Shown here one piece after another: positions 16,909-25,521 of a stretch of 52,081 bases of DNA; within the stretch, counting starts at the first letter, position 1; each line of letters opens with the position of its first letter. The stretch comes from Bacteroidales bacterium (GTDB taxonomy: Bacteria > Bacteroidota > Bacteroidia > Bacteroidales > Dysgonomonadaceae): assembly GCA_012838585.1 (NCBI GenBank), contig DUPB01000234.1, forward strand, positions 1 to 52,081, in the 5' to 3' direction. The position numbers were made by a program, and so were the translations under genes. The notes under the pieces are model-generated. The model saw nothing but the letters and a program-made list of their open reading frames with translations. It was not told the origin of the DNA and searched no databases.

Positions 16909-18234
16909 TTACATCCATTTTAATACCTTGAGCGTTTCGGCCAGCATTATATGACCAGCCTGGTAACCAAAGAAGGCATTTCCGGCTTCGTAATACCCCC
17001 TTTCCTCAGCTTCCTTGGTGACGATATACCCTTGAAGCTCACCGTTAGCGTAAGTTATCAACGCGACCTTCTCGGCTTGACTTTTCAGTTCAATGCCGTA
17101 CTCCACGAACACTTCACCGGACCAGGCGACAAACTTCCAATCGCCCACCTTGATTATTTGAATTTCAGCGGGGAGAGAGCTTTGGTACGCCTTTTCCAAT
17201 GCCTTGTCCCGGGACAATTTCGACAAGTAGAGTAGTTCTTCCGAACCGAACCAGTTTACTTCAGCTGTACGGATCTCCCGCGAATTCTTCGAATACTGTT
17301 TAAGCTCCTCGAAGCGTTTTTTGGTTTCGTCGCGATGCCCCGTGGCCCATTCAACCGGGGGGAAAACCCGTTTGGGCAGATTGATGAATTTTTGAACAGC
17401 CAAAACATGTGTTCGGGAGAAGAAGGTTTCCGTATCTGTTAATTTAGCTGTGAGTGAGTCCGCGACAATTTGTCCTAACCGTTTGGCTTCCCCGAACGTG
17501 TTGGCATTTGTAACGTGCCTCGGGCTTTGATTCCCAGCAGCCCCGGTAAAGTAGATAACCGGGCGGTTTTTACCTAAAACCGCGTCTTGAAGTTTTTTTC
17601 GGGCGTAATGCGGGAAATCACCGCTATATAGGGTCGAATCTTCGTGTAGGACGGTTGGATGCATGTTGCAAACCACCATACAACCGATAAATTCATTACC
17701 GTTCTTGCTTTTGACAAATAGTGCTGGAACATCCGTATCCTTTATCCATTCGGGGTTGTGACGATTAGTTCCCACGCCCGTCGCATCTCCAACGACGATG
17801 GCGATTTCGGCCAACGTCGCGTTTTCAACGGCTTGGCAAGCAGCCTTCACGCTGTTCTCTTCCATGAATCTCAGGTAGTTTTTATCCACTTTCGGTATGA
17901 CCGGATCGTTCGCGCTAATTACCAGATCTACGGTAACCGGAGCTGAATGCGTATGCGTTGCCGCTATTAATATGTTGGAAGTTCGTATCCCCGTTCTATC
18001 GGAGATTCCCTTTCTAATTCGAGCCGTTGACGCTTTACTTATGTAAATAACATCGTTGGAAACAAACAGAACCCGGTTTTTCCCGTCGCTCAGATACAGG
18101 GCTGAACTTAAGAGGTCATCGTGCGTGCCGGAACTCCTCCTTTCAACGAACGGGTAACCGAACAAGAAGTGCGATTCTCGCGGGGTGATGGTTGTCGAGG
18201 CCGCACCAGCTTTTAACTCGATCGTGTTCAACAT
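16909..18234 (-). CDS. Neutral/alkaline ceramidase-family amidase, cytosolic
   Basis: The protein has 441 residues and fits the N-terminal catalytic domain of the neutral/alkaline non-lysosomal ceramidase family, zinc amidases. Family marks are AGAASTTITP at the start, GTHDDLLSSALYL (H38), AATHTHSAPV (H94, H96), CNMHPTVL, YSGDFPHYARKKL and FTGAAGNQSPRH. It lacks a signal peptide and the C-terminal immunoglobulin-like domain of secreted ceramidases, so it works in the cytosol. It stands between a NagB-family gene (69-base gap) and the kinase-isomerase fusion (1-base gap). An action on a sugar N-acyl group is more likely than on sphingolipid. That substrate is inference from context. Confidence 0.78.
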   Translation of the reverse strand: MLNTIELKAGAASTTITPRESHFLFGYPFVERRSSGTHDDLLSSALYLSDGKNRVLFVSNDVIYISKASTARIRKGISDRTGIRTSNILIAATHTHSAPVTVDLVISANDPVIPKVDKNYLRFMEENSVKAACQAVENATLAEIAIVVGDATGVGTNRHNPEWIKDTDVPALFVKSKNGNEFIGCMVVCNMHPTVLHEDSTLYSGDFPHYARKKLQDAVLGKNRPVIYFTGAAGNQSPRHVTNANTFGEAKRLGQIVADSLTAKLTDTETFFSRTHVLAVQKFINLPKRVFPPVEWATGHRDETKKRFEELKQYSKNSREIRTAEVNWFGSEELLYLSKLSRDKALEKAYQSSLPAEIQIIKVGDWKFVAWSGEVFVEYGIELKSQAEKVALITYANGELQGYIVTKEAEERGYYEAGNAFFGYQAGHIMLAETLKVLKWM

Positions 18235-18303
18235 GTTCTTTTAATATCTTTTATTTCCATGACAGGAAAAGGAAGTACAAGGCTTTACCTTAGGAGATTT
18301 ATT

Positions 18304-19284
18304 TTAATATCCTTTAATCCAGTCTGTTTCTATGTTTTGTGCTATTGACTCCGATATGTACACATCCGTCCTCAGGGTCTGGAGTATCGATTCGGGTACG
18401 AGCGGCGTGACCGGCCCGTGCAACACGAGGCGTGAAACAAATCGTTGCCATGCGGTGGTTGTGCCATGTATGGTAATGGCGTGCGTGTCGAAGCGATGTT
18501 TGGCACTTATCACGTCCACGGGGCCTATCGTCGCCGCTTTAGGGGGTACGGCCGCTAGGTTGCCACTTTTCCCGAAGATACCGTGTAACGAATTTTGGGC
18601 GATAGTAAAGGGGCTTAATGTGCAGATCCTAGCCCCCATCTGTCTCCACTCTTCCAGTGAACCTTGGAACTCGGGTGCGTCGGGTTCAATAAAGGCCAAA
18701 TGCCCCGTCCACCCGGGTCCGCTATAACAGATGTCGGCACCCCCGTGATCGGCAATCATTTGGCTGTAGTCGTTCACGTTTTTGTTGGTAAATCCTACGA
18801 ACTGCTTTTTGGGTGGCCTGAGCTTTTCATCCAGTTCGTAGTAGAAGTATTTCATCATCGCGTGGGTGAAACCAAATTCCCATCCCTCGGGTGCTATGTT
18901 CCCATTCTCATCGGCATACTCGTCCATGGCAAAGGCGTGGAGGTTTCGGCAATCTATGTTACAAGCGTTAATCAACCGGGCTAAATGTTTGTAAAGCGGG
19001 GTCGGGTTAGGGAGTATCATCACCAGTTTTTCTCCGGTATCCGAAGCATGCTTGATCCTTTTCAACATATCCGTTATCCAATAATGGTCTACTTCTGAAT
19101 CGGGCAAGACCTTGATTCTGAAATCGGGATTTTCGTGCTTCTCTATATCCTCTCTTTTGATGGTTAACACCCTGTTGATCTCTTTTTTATCTCTAAAGGG
19201 TACCCATTTGGAAGGGTTGAAGTTAAATGACTGATTCCCTGCATTACGATTAGGGGCATGCTCAATTTTCCGAGATTGTTTCAT
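18304..19284 (-). CDS. Glucosamine-6-phosphate isomerase (NagB)-family protein
   Basis: The protein has 326 residues, about 60 longer than E. coli NagB, with a unique N-terminal 55 residues. The NagB/RpiA-like fold is clear from LPNPTPLYKHL, HAFAMDEYADENG (D121, the catalytic proton shuttle), GPGWTGHLAFIEPD and KAATIGPVDVISAKH. Compared with E. coli NagB from memory, the ring-opening His (H195) and Glu (E200) are kept, but the Asp two residues before the His is Thr193. The phosphate-binding Lys near the end of the domain (GSQKA in E. coli) is replaced in the matching stretch GTTTAWQ. It is probably an aminosugar isomerase or deaminase with a non-standard substrate. It sits between the NagA-type and ceramidase-type genes. 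Confidence 0.78.
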   Translation of the reverse strand: MKQSRKIEHAPNRNAGNQSFNFNPSKWVPFRDKKEINRVLTIKREDIEKHENPDFRIKVLPDSEVDHYWITDMLKRIKHASDTGEKLVMILPNPTPLYKHLARLINACNIDCRNLHAFAMDEYADENGNIAPEGWEFGFTHAMMKYFYYELDEKLRPPKKQFVGFTNKNVNDYSQMIADHGGADICYSGPGWTGHLAFIEPDAPEFQGSLEEWRQMGARICTLSPFTIAQNSLHGIFGKSGNLAAVPPKAATIGPVDVISAKHRFDTHAITIHGTTTAWQRFVSRLVLHGPVTPLVPESILQTLRTDVYISESIAQNIETDWIKGY

Positions 19285-19386
19285 ACGATTATCATATTTT
19301 ATTGTTCAGTACCTGATTTTTTTGATGTTTTAAAATAATCACTCCCTTAGAAGCCTTATGACTGTTTCAACCATGTTCGCTTCAAG

Positions 19387-20553
19387 TCATTTTTCATAAA
19401 AACAGTTGCCTTTTATCCATGTTTGCAAAACATTTAGGTCGTTATTAAGCACGACGAAGTCGGCGTCGTAACCTTCTTCCAGCAATCCCTTCCTATGCCC
19501 GAGTCCGAGAACCTGGGCCGGGTGATGGCTTACTAGCTTTGAAGCTTGTACTAAATCCAAGTCCAACCATTTCACGGCGTTCCTTAATGCCTGATCCATC
19601 GTCAACCCACTCCCAGCCAGCGTGTTGTCTTTGACGGAGCGTGCCGGTGCGCCTTTGTATTCGAAGTAGATGTCCCCCGAGTCCCTGAACGAGAATTGCC
19701 CGGGTTCCAATCCGGCACCCACGTTAGCGTCTGTTATCAGGCACACTTTCCCTGGCCCTTTCCTTTTGCTAATCAAGGCCATTTTCACCGCTACGGGATC
19801 AACATGCACACCATCCAAGATGAAGTCAACGCTTACCCGCTCGTCCGCTAAGATGACCTCAACCGCCCCGCAAGGACGTACCCCTGGTTCGGAAACAGTG
19901 GGGCAGGGGAACACATCGTAAAAATGGGTGGCATGCCGTGTACCCAGAGCTATGGCCTGCCGCATTTGTTCAACGGTGGCAGCAGTGTGTGTCATAAATA
20001 CCGGGGTGCCGTTGGTGGCCATCAGCGGTATCATTTTTTCAATCCCGCTCACGTCTGGTGAGATGCTGAAGATGACCTTGTACGGTCTCGCCGCGTCAAT
20101 CAAGGAACTCACCCTTTCTTCATCTGCTCCTGAAACAGCTTCCGCGGCTAAAGCCCCTGTAATTTTGAGAAAAGGACCTTCCAAGTGGAATCCCAAAATC
20201 TCCGCTCCTTCGGTTTCCGTTGTCGACAATTCCGAAAGAAAAATAGCATCTTCTCCTTTGGGTCGGGGCACCAACGTGGGTAAAAAACCGGTGACCCCGT
20301 ATTGGGGAAGGGTTTTGCTTATTCCTTTCAAGTCTTCCGCGCCGTTATCCACCAGCATCCGGTGAATACCATGTATATGCAGGTCGATGAATCCGGGAGC
20401 GATGTACGATTCACCCAAATCGATCACGTTACATCCCGGAGGCGAATTTCCTACACCGGTAATGGTTCCTCCACCTGTCGTAAGATATCCATCTATCACT
20501 TCAGAACCAGAAATTATAACTCCTTTGAAAGCTACTTGATCATTTCTTTGCAT
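19387..20553 (-). CDS. nagA: N-acetylglucosamine-6-phosphate deacetylase (NagA)-type amidohydrolase
   Basis: This 388-residue cytosolic amidohydrolase of the NagA family removes the acetyl group from N-acetyl-hexosamine-6-phosphate. The metal and catalytic residues are all in place: H59-x-H61 in IDLHIHGIH, E125 in GFHLEGPFL, H189 in MTHTAATVEQM, H210 in HATHFYDVF, H250 in DGVHVDPVAV and the catalytic Asp D275 in LITDANVGAG. The family's C-terminal SGLTMDQALRNAV and YDADFVVLN segments are also present. Length is normal. It is 80 bases downstream of the MFS gene and 102 bases upstream of the NagB-family gene. The family call is firm; the substrate may be a modified amino sugar. Confidence 0.88.
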   Translation of the reverse strand: MQRNDQVAFKGVIISGSEVIDGYLTTGGGTITGVGNSPPGCNVIDLGESYIAPGFIDLHIHGIHRMLVDNGAEDLKGISKTLPQYGVTGFLPTLVPRPKGEDAIFLSELSTTETEGAEILGFHLEGPFLKITGALAAEAVSGADEERVSSLIDAARPYKVIFSISPDVSGIEKMIPLMATNGTPVFMTHTAATVEQMRQAIALGTRHATHFYDVFPCPTVSEPGVRPCGAVEVILADERVSVDFILDGVHVDPVAVKMALISKRKGPGKVCLITDANVGAGLEPGQFSFRDSGDIYFEYKGAPARSVKDNTLAGSGLTMDQALRNAVKWLDLDLVQASKLVSHHPAQVLGLGHRKGLLEEGYDADFVVLNNDLNVLQTWIKGNCFYEK

Positions 20554-20633
20554 AACTTCACTATAAGGCCTTTTATATCATATCCACCTGATGAAGCGTA
20601 AACGCATCAACGTGGTCTGTTAATGGCAATCGT

Positions 20634-21908
20634 TTAATACAGTTCCCTTTTTTTAGCGGTTTTTAAAACCAGGAACAGAATCCCTAAACAGGCAATCAAT
20701 GCAATTACCGAAGCTTGATAGACGAGTGAAAGTTCAATTTGAGCATCCCTCATTGCACCGGCGATATATACCCCTAATCCCCCTACAATTGTCGACAACA
20801 TATTTAGTATCCCGTATCCCGTTGCCCTGTACCTGTAATCAACGATTAAGCACAACATTGGCATCATGTTACTATCCGTGAACTTGCTTGTTAAAGCGTA
20901 AACCGCGAATGCTGCTACAGTTATGCCAAGTACGTTAGTTAAACTTCCCGATAAAATGGTCGGTGCGGCAAACATTAAGCCGATAATAGGAACAACAACC
21001 CTGGCAAGGGGATTTCTCTTGCTCCATCTGTCAGACAGGTACCCCCCGGCCAATAAGCCTACTATCGACGCAGGCCAGAAATACGCGGTGGCATACACCC
21101 CGGCCATACTTTGGGACAGGTTGAAGGTTTCTTTGTAATAGGTTGGCAGCCAAGCTATAATCATCCAGTTGACCAACCCTAAGAGACTCCAGAAAATAAG
21201 CAGGTAGATGTAAGCAGGTTGATTGAACAGATTTTTTATCGCATTGATAAACGATATTTTATATTCATTTTCCTCCACCCCGCTGTTGGGAACCGGTGAA
21301 ATGTCATCCTTAGGAGCATCTTTAAGGAATAGGGAAAGTACAACAGCATAAACTATCCCGATGATTCCCAAACTATTAAATGCCAGGTTCCAGGTGTGTT
21401 TTTCAGCTATCCATCCACCGATAAACCCCAAACTCGAGCCTAATATTACACCGGCAAGGTTTATCCCGGTTGCCAGTGACTGCGTGGGCCCTTTGTGGTA
21501 ATCGGTGATTAAAGCCAGTGCTGCCGGTATGTAAAAGGCTTCACTTATACCCATTAGCGCACGTGAGAGTAACAATTGATTGAACGTGGTCGCGTGCCCC
21601 GTCATCCAAGTAACGACTGACCAGACCAGCAAACTGAAAATAATGATATGACTGCGTTTAAACTTATCTGCCATGTAACCGGCAAGTGGGCTCATTAGTC
21701 CATACACCCATAAAAACACGGAAGTGAGCATACCGAATTGCGCGTCGCTCATCGGTATGGAATCTATGATGGAAAACCTCATGGTGGTCAACATGTTCCG
21801 ATCAATGTAGTTCAAGGCTCCCACAAAGAAAAGGAACATCACTACCAGCCAAGCACCGCGTGGTAGGCTGTTTCCCGGGGAAGTTGCGACCTCGTTATTA
21901 GATTTCAT
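20634..21908 (-). CDS. MFS sugar/organic-acid transporter
   Basis: The protein has 424 residues with twelve hydrophobic segments, so it is an inner-membrane major facilitator. The first helix carries FVGALNYIDRNML, the pattern of the anion:cation symporter (ACS) and related sugar-acid subfamilies. The loop between helices 2 and 3 has the signature G-Y-M-A-D-K-F-K-R (the family's GxxxD(R/K)xGRR-like box). A long charged loop separates the two halves (about 200-215). Its start overlaps the end of the aldolase gene by 11 bases. It is probably the importer for the sugar released by this locus; ACS-type carriers favour acidic sugars, which fits a sialic-acid-like substrate but does not prove it. 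Confidence 0.85.
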   Translation of the reverse strand: MKSNNEVATSPGNSLPRGAWLVVMFLFFVGALNYIDRNMLTTMRFSIIDSIPMSDAQFGMLTSVFLWVYGLMSPLAGYMADKFKRSHIIIFSLLVWSVVTWMTGHATTFNQLLLSRALMGISEAFYIPAALALITDYHKGPTQSLATGINLAGVILGSSLGFIGGWIAEKHTWNLAFNSLGIIGIVYAVVLSLFLKDAPKDDISPVPNSGVEENEYKISFINAIKNLFNQPAYIYLLIFWSLLGLVNWMIIAWLPTYYKETFNLSQSMAGVYATAYFWPASIVGLLAGGYLSDRWSKRNPLARVVVPIIGLMFAAPTILSGSLTNVLGITVAAFAVYALTSKFTDSNMMPMLCLIVDYRYRATGYGILNMLSTIVGGLGVYIAGAMRDAQIELSLVYQASVIALIACLGILFLVLKTAKKRELY

Positions 21909-22794
21909 GGATGTTTTTCATTAAATCGACGATCTCTTCCTTCAATTCCCCGGATATCGGCAACGCGTAATCGGCATGATAATTTCCGGGGCACTTCAAG
22001 AGTTCCATGGCATAGGAATAGGCTGCAAGAACATTTTCTTTCAGGAATAAATTGCGCAACTTAAGAATATTATTAAGGCTTTTAATGAGTTCTATCTCAC
22101 TGCTCTTTTCCGCGTACGTTTTTCGCGAATTGTATGGTGTACAAGTAAACATGCCGTCAAGATTTTTGCCTATTCCTGATTTTATAGCCACATCAAACAG
22201 ATCAAGGTTACTGTAATAAACTGAAAAATCTTTCCCGCTCATCAGCTTGTTCCGATACAACTCCATTATTAGGTTTAAATTGCCAGTTTTTAAACCAGCA
22301 AGATTTTTCTCATTGATAAGCGTCTCTAATTGTGAAACAGATATGGGGGATTGCGTTACGCCGGGCAAATCATACATGTAAACGGGGAACTTGGATTTTT
22401 TAGCCAGCTCGGAGAAGAAGGCGACGATTTCATTGGGTTTAAGTGGACTGTAAAAAGGTACCGTTGCCACTACCCCGTCGATCTTTAACTCTTTCAGCGA
22501 GTCAATCCGATCCAGAACCCTGGAGATTGAACAATCCATAACTCCCACCAGCAACGGGATTCTTTGGCGAACAACATCACAAGCATATTTTGCCACACCA
22601 GGGTACTCGCTATTCCTTATAGATGCCATATTCCCCATGGAACCCATGCAGAGCGCACCTTTTGCCCCCGAGGATATCATAAGTTCAATTTGTCTGCCAA
22701 AACTTTCTTTAACAAGCGTTCCATCAAGATGAATGGGTGTTCCCAACGCAGGGTAAAATTCTTTTTCTATACGGCTGTTTTCTTTTTCCTTCAT
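21898..22794 (-). CDS. DapA/NanA-superfamily aldolase, divergent
   Basis: This 298-residue TIM-barrel protein belongs to the dihydrodipicolinate synthase / N-acetylneuraminate lyase superfamily. The Schiff-base lysine is K169 in NLAGLKTGN, and the conserved tyrosine is in MYDLPGVT (Y141). The carboxylate-binding motif, normally G-T-T-G-E or G-S-T-G-E, is GSMGN (51-55) here, and the arginine of DHDPS is not present after YDLPG. It is thus not lysine-pathway DapA, and the pyruvate-binding loop differs from textbook NanA. Context (NagA, NagB, MFS, sialidase-like protein) supports an aldolase acting on a keto-acid sugar. It overlaps the MFS gene by 11 bases. Confidence 0.82.
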   Translation of the reverse strand: MKEKENSRIEKEFYPALGTPIHLDGTLVKESFGRQIELMISSGAKGALCMGSMGNMASIRNSEYPGVAKYACDVVRQRIPLLVGVMDCSISRVLDRIDSLKELKIDGVVATVPFYSPLKPNEIVAFFSELAKKSKFPVYMYDLPGVTQSPISVSQLETLINEKNLAGLKTGNLNLIMELYRNKLMSGKDFSVYYSNLDLFDVAIKSGIGKNLDGMFTCTPYNSRKTYAEKSSEIELIKSLNNILKLRNLFLKENVLAAYSYAMELLKCPGNYHADYALPISGELKEEIVDLMKNIHEI

Positions 22795-22861
22795 AGTGTG
22801 TAGAACTCGCTTTTAATCATTTACTTTGATGATAATGATTCTTATATTCGCCTATTGTTTG

Positions 22862-23290
22862 TTATTTATAGATTGTAAATGAACAGGATGCCTTATCGCT
22901 ATCTACTTCTGATTTGTATGTGAAACCGGCTTTTTCAACAATTGGCCTGTACAGGGCTTCACAATGATCGCAATAGGAATGATGCGGGATCATATATTGT
23001 AACTCCAACAACCTGCCTTTTGAGGGGCACCGGTGCATATCAATGCGAAATTCTCTTTTACTCGTATCTAAAGTCATCGTGAAATCAGCGGCTTCTTCAT
23101 TCAACGAATGAGACCAGTATTCAAAACAACCCTCCAAGCCTTTTTCCTTGATTAATTTCGACAATGAATCTTTTAAATAAAGATCGGACAATTCGCTCCA
23201 AAACTTCTCAACCTCTTCTTTGCCTCCAAGCTGTTCAAGAAACTTGAACCCCTCGCTATACGCGGGAATAAACTCCGTGCATGATATCAT
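22862..23290 (-). CDS. Small cytosolic protein of unknown function
   Basis: The best start is the ATG at 23290, preceded by GGAGGAGTAAC (a good ribosome site) and 1 base after the upstream stop; the frame is open further upstream, but only in overlap. The product has 142 residues with no signal peptide. It is rich in Glu and Lys, and has a cysteine-rich cluster HRCPSKGRLLELQYM followed by SYCDHCEALYRPIVEKAGF. The C-x-x-C pair and the late C-D-x-x-C resemble the L-2-amino-thiazoline-4-carboxylate hydrolase-like family, which I offer only as a weak guess. It is tightly coupled to the preceding small gene and precedes the aldolase by 67 bases. Confidence 0.55.
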   Translation of the reverse strand: MISCTEFIPAYSEGFKFLEQLGGKEEVEKFWSELSDLYLKDSLSKLIKEKGLEGCFEYWSHSLNEEAADFTMTLDTSKREFRIDMHRCPSKGRLLELQYMIPHHSYCDHCEALYRPIVEKAGFTYKSEVDSDKASCSFTIYK

Positions 23291-23291
23291 G

Positions 23292-23777
23292 TTACTCCTC
23301 CTTCCTTTTTGTAAATAACTGCTTGCAAGCACCCGTCTTCTCGTCAAAATATACAAGGCGGTATTCAAACGGGGTGTCGTCGCAAAGCGTAGTATAAACG
23401 GCTCGATAGGTTTCAACGTAAAGGGGAGTGGGAACCTTCCCTAAAGACTTGATGTGATGCATCCCCGGGCACTCGTTTTGCTCTATTTCCATGTAATCTT
23501 CCCCTTGACGTATGGTCAGAGGCCACTCTTCTTTTTCGTACAGGTCAGAAAAATAATCTGCCAACGCTTTAAGGTCACCCCCCCTGAGTGATTCATGAAG
23601 GGGTTTGTGATAAGCAACGGTAAATTGTTGCAAGTACCGGATTAGTTTTTCCTTCCCGAAATTCCTATGGATATAGTCCAGCAATAGATTCATCGTTTGA
23701 TGAAAATCTTTGTGTAGATACTTGTTGTCGGAACATTTCCGAGACATCGTCTTGATCGGGTTGTACTCGCGTATCAT
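23292..23777 (-). CDS. Small cytosolic protein of unknown function
   Basis: The product has 161 residues, no signal peptide, and a mostly helical N-terminal half (KDFHQTMNLLLDYIHRNFGK, LIRYLQQFTVAYHKPLHESL) followed by EIEQNECPGMHHIKSLG and a beta-rich end. Together with the next gene (1 base downstream) it forms a two-gene unit, possibly the two halves of one activity. The helical N-terminus plus Cys-Pro motif recalls L-2-amino-thiazoline-4-carboxylate hydrolase-like proteins, but I cannot confirm this. An in-frame ATG at 23747 is an alternative start. It lies between the sialidase-like lipoprotein and the aldolase, so a role on the released sugar is possible. Confidence 0.55.
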   Translation of the reverse strand: MIREYNPIKTMSRKCSDNKYLHKDFHQTMNLLLDYIHRNFGKEKLIRYLQQFTVAYHKPLHESLRGGDLKALADYFSDLYEKEEWPLTIRQGEDYMEIEQNECPGMHHIKSLGKVPTPLYVETYRAVYTTLCDDTPFEYRLVYFDEKTGACKQLFTKRKEE

Positions 23778-23861
23778 GACTCTACCTGTGTTTTTACTCT
23801 GATCGTTATCGTTTACATGGCGTCTCTAATACTTGGCATTACGCATGTTATAGTTGAAAGC

Positions 23862-25397
23862 CTAATTGAGTTTTATTCGGTACCATGAGGGATTATTCGC
23901 AGTTTTTGCTCCCTCTCTTCGGGTTAAAACCACGATGATTTCGGGGTTGGTTTCATGCTCTAAAATTTTAAAATTCGAGAGTTGAAGCTGTTCCCCATCG
24001 GATTGTTGTCGTGTATCAATCTCTATTACCGTCTCCCTGATTAATCCGAAATGAATTAAATCTATTTCTCCTATTACCAGTGGATAGCGAGGGAAACTTG
24101 CCTGTGGATTCGTAGGTCTCAAATTTCCGATCCAATACGTTTTACCGTTAACCTTTGATTTGAATAGCGTGGAATGAGCTGTCGTGACAAATAAGGACTC
24201 GCCGTCATTATAGGCGAGTGGAGTCGGATCGCTCCATGTTCGACAATAATCGTTTGAAAAGGAAACCCAAGCGTGGCATGGTAACTCCAGCCTGGCTAAA
24301 TTGGAACCTCTGCAGACCATGGCGAACTTTCCATTTTCATTTAATTCAACAATGGTTGGTTCTGATAATCCCCGAGTGGATTTATTATGGTCAATTCGCA
24401 GCCATCCGCCAAACTCCCATTCCATATCACTTCCATCAGGCAACCATTTCCCAATCAATACTCCCGCATCCTGAAACAAGTAGGCACCTGGAATCGGAAG
24501 ATATATCCGTCCCTTTTCATCATCCCATGGGTGTAATCCAATGGGTACCATGATTTCTCCATTACTGGCACGAACGATGGGCCTCGTGAAATCGACATTA
24601 TATCCATTTCGACCGATTTCAACCCCCACTATGGGAATCATACTTGTGTGACCTTTGATGATCACCTGCTTTAATGTAGAAAATGAGGCTCCGTTATCTT
24701 TGGATGTTCTGTACCAGGTTTTATATTGAGGCGATCCCGTTGCAGTATCACCTTGTCCAGGAGTGGAAATAGATAACTGTAATACCCAGGGCCTATTCCA
24801 TCCCGGTTCAATGTAGACATTGTCCGTAATATAACCACCCCCGCCACTGTAGAAATTTTCTTTTCCCCAAGGGAAGGGTACCGACTGAACTGTTGGGATT
24901 GCAGGAAGGTTTTTAAAATAGTAAAAATCAGGATCTGATGGGAGATTTTTATATTCCGAGTTGTTGAACGCGTTGTTCACAAACCATATTTGCTTGTCAA
25001 TCACTTCTATTTTCGCGATTGAATTCACCTTGTATAGAAATGAAAAGGCGTTGGATTTCAGACTGCCTACCTTTACAAAAACTTCAATCTCTTCTGTTTT
25101 ATCAAACTCGGGAACTATAACTGTAACTTCTTTATCGTGAAAATCCACCAATTCAACTTCTTCGCTGCCAAAACACACAGATATGTCGCCCTTTACATTG
25201 CCAAAATTTTTCCCGATTATTTTTATGGTATCCCCAGAACCTCCTTTTTGTGGATGCAAGAAAAAAACAGTTGGTGATGATTTTTCAGGCACAGCAGGTT
25301 CTTCCACTCTACCGCTGCCGCAGGAAAAGAAAATAATTCCCCCGACATACAGGTAAAGCAGGAGAAAGCAATCAAACATCTTTTTCACTTTCTGCAT
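23862..25397 (-). CDS. TIG-domain lipoprotein with sialidase-like BNR propeller
   Basis: The protein has 511 residues. A lipoprotein signal ends in FFSC (Cys26), and there is an alternative Met at residue 7. Residues about 42-122 form an IPT/TIG immunoglobulin-like domain (GDTIKIIGKNFGN). The rest fits a six-bladed sialidase-type propeller with two Asp-box repeats, SKDNGASF (232-239) and SNDYCRTW (381-388, with Cys where Gly is usual), a GLSEPTIVE segment like the catalytic Glu strand, and several candidate arginines (R272, R363, R427, R437). It is probably displayed at the cell surface and is the only glycan-cleaving candidate in this locus. Whether it is a true exo-sialidase is not shown by sequence alone. 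Confidence 0.7.
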   Translation of the reverse strand: MQKVKKMFDCFLLLYLYVGGIIFFSCGSGRVEEPAVPEKSSPTVFFLHPQKGGSGDTIKIIGKNFGNVKGDISVCFGSEEVELVDFHDKEVTVIVPEFDKTEEIEVFVKVGSLKSNAFSFLYKVNSIAKIEVIDKQIWFVNNAFNNSEYKNLPSDPDFYYFKNLPAIPTVQSVPFPWGKENFYSGGGGYITDNVYIEPGWNRPWVLQLSISTPGQGDTATGSPQYKTWYRTSKDNGASFSTLKQVIIKGHTSMIPIVGVEIGRNGYNVDFTRPIVRASNGEIMVPIGLHPWDDEKGRIYLPIPGAYLFQDAGVLIGKWLPDGSDMEWEFGGWLRIDHNKSTRGLSEPTIVELNENGKFAMVCRGSNLARLELPCHAWVSFSNDYCRTWSDPTPLAYNDGESLFVTTAHSTLFKSKVNGKTYWIGNLRPTNPQASFPRYPLVIGEIDLIHFGLIRETVIEIDTRQQSDGEQLQLSNFKILEHETNPEIIVVLTRREGAKTANNPSWYRIKLN

Positions 25398-25521
25398 ACT
25401 CTTATTGATAAAATGGGTGTCACCATCCCCGTGAACTCAAAAATAGACTTTTTTATCACTCAGAGTACCTTAGAGGATCGAGTAAGAAGTGATACATCAA
25501 AAATGATTTGCCGCGAATTCA

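Noticed and set aside
21898-22794. Calling the aldolase NanA (sialic acid lyase)
   Set aside because: The GSMGN loop departs from the NanA pattern and NanE/NanK are missing, so the specific name is not supported.
22862-23416. Longer 184-residue start for the second small protein
   Set aside because: The extra 42 residues overlap the upstream gene; ATG 23290 has a GGAGG site and sits 1 base after the upstream stop.
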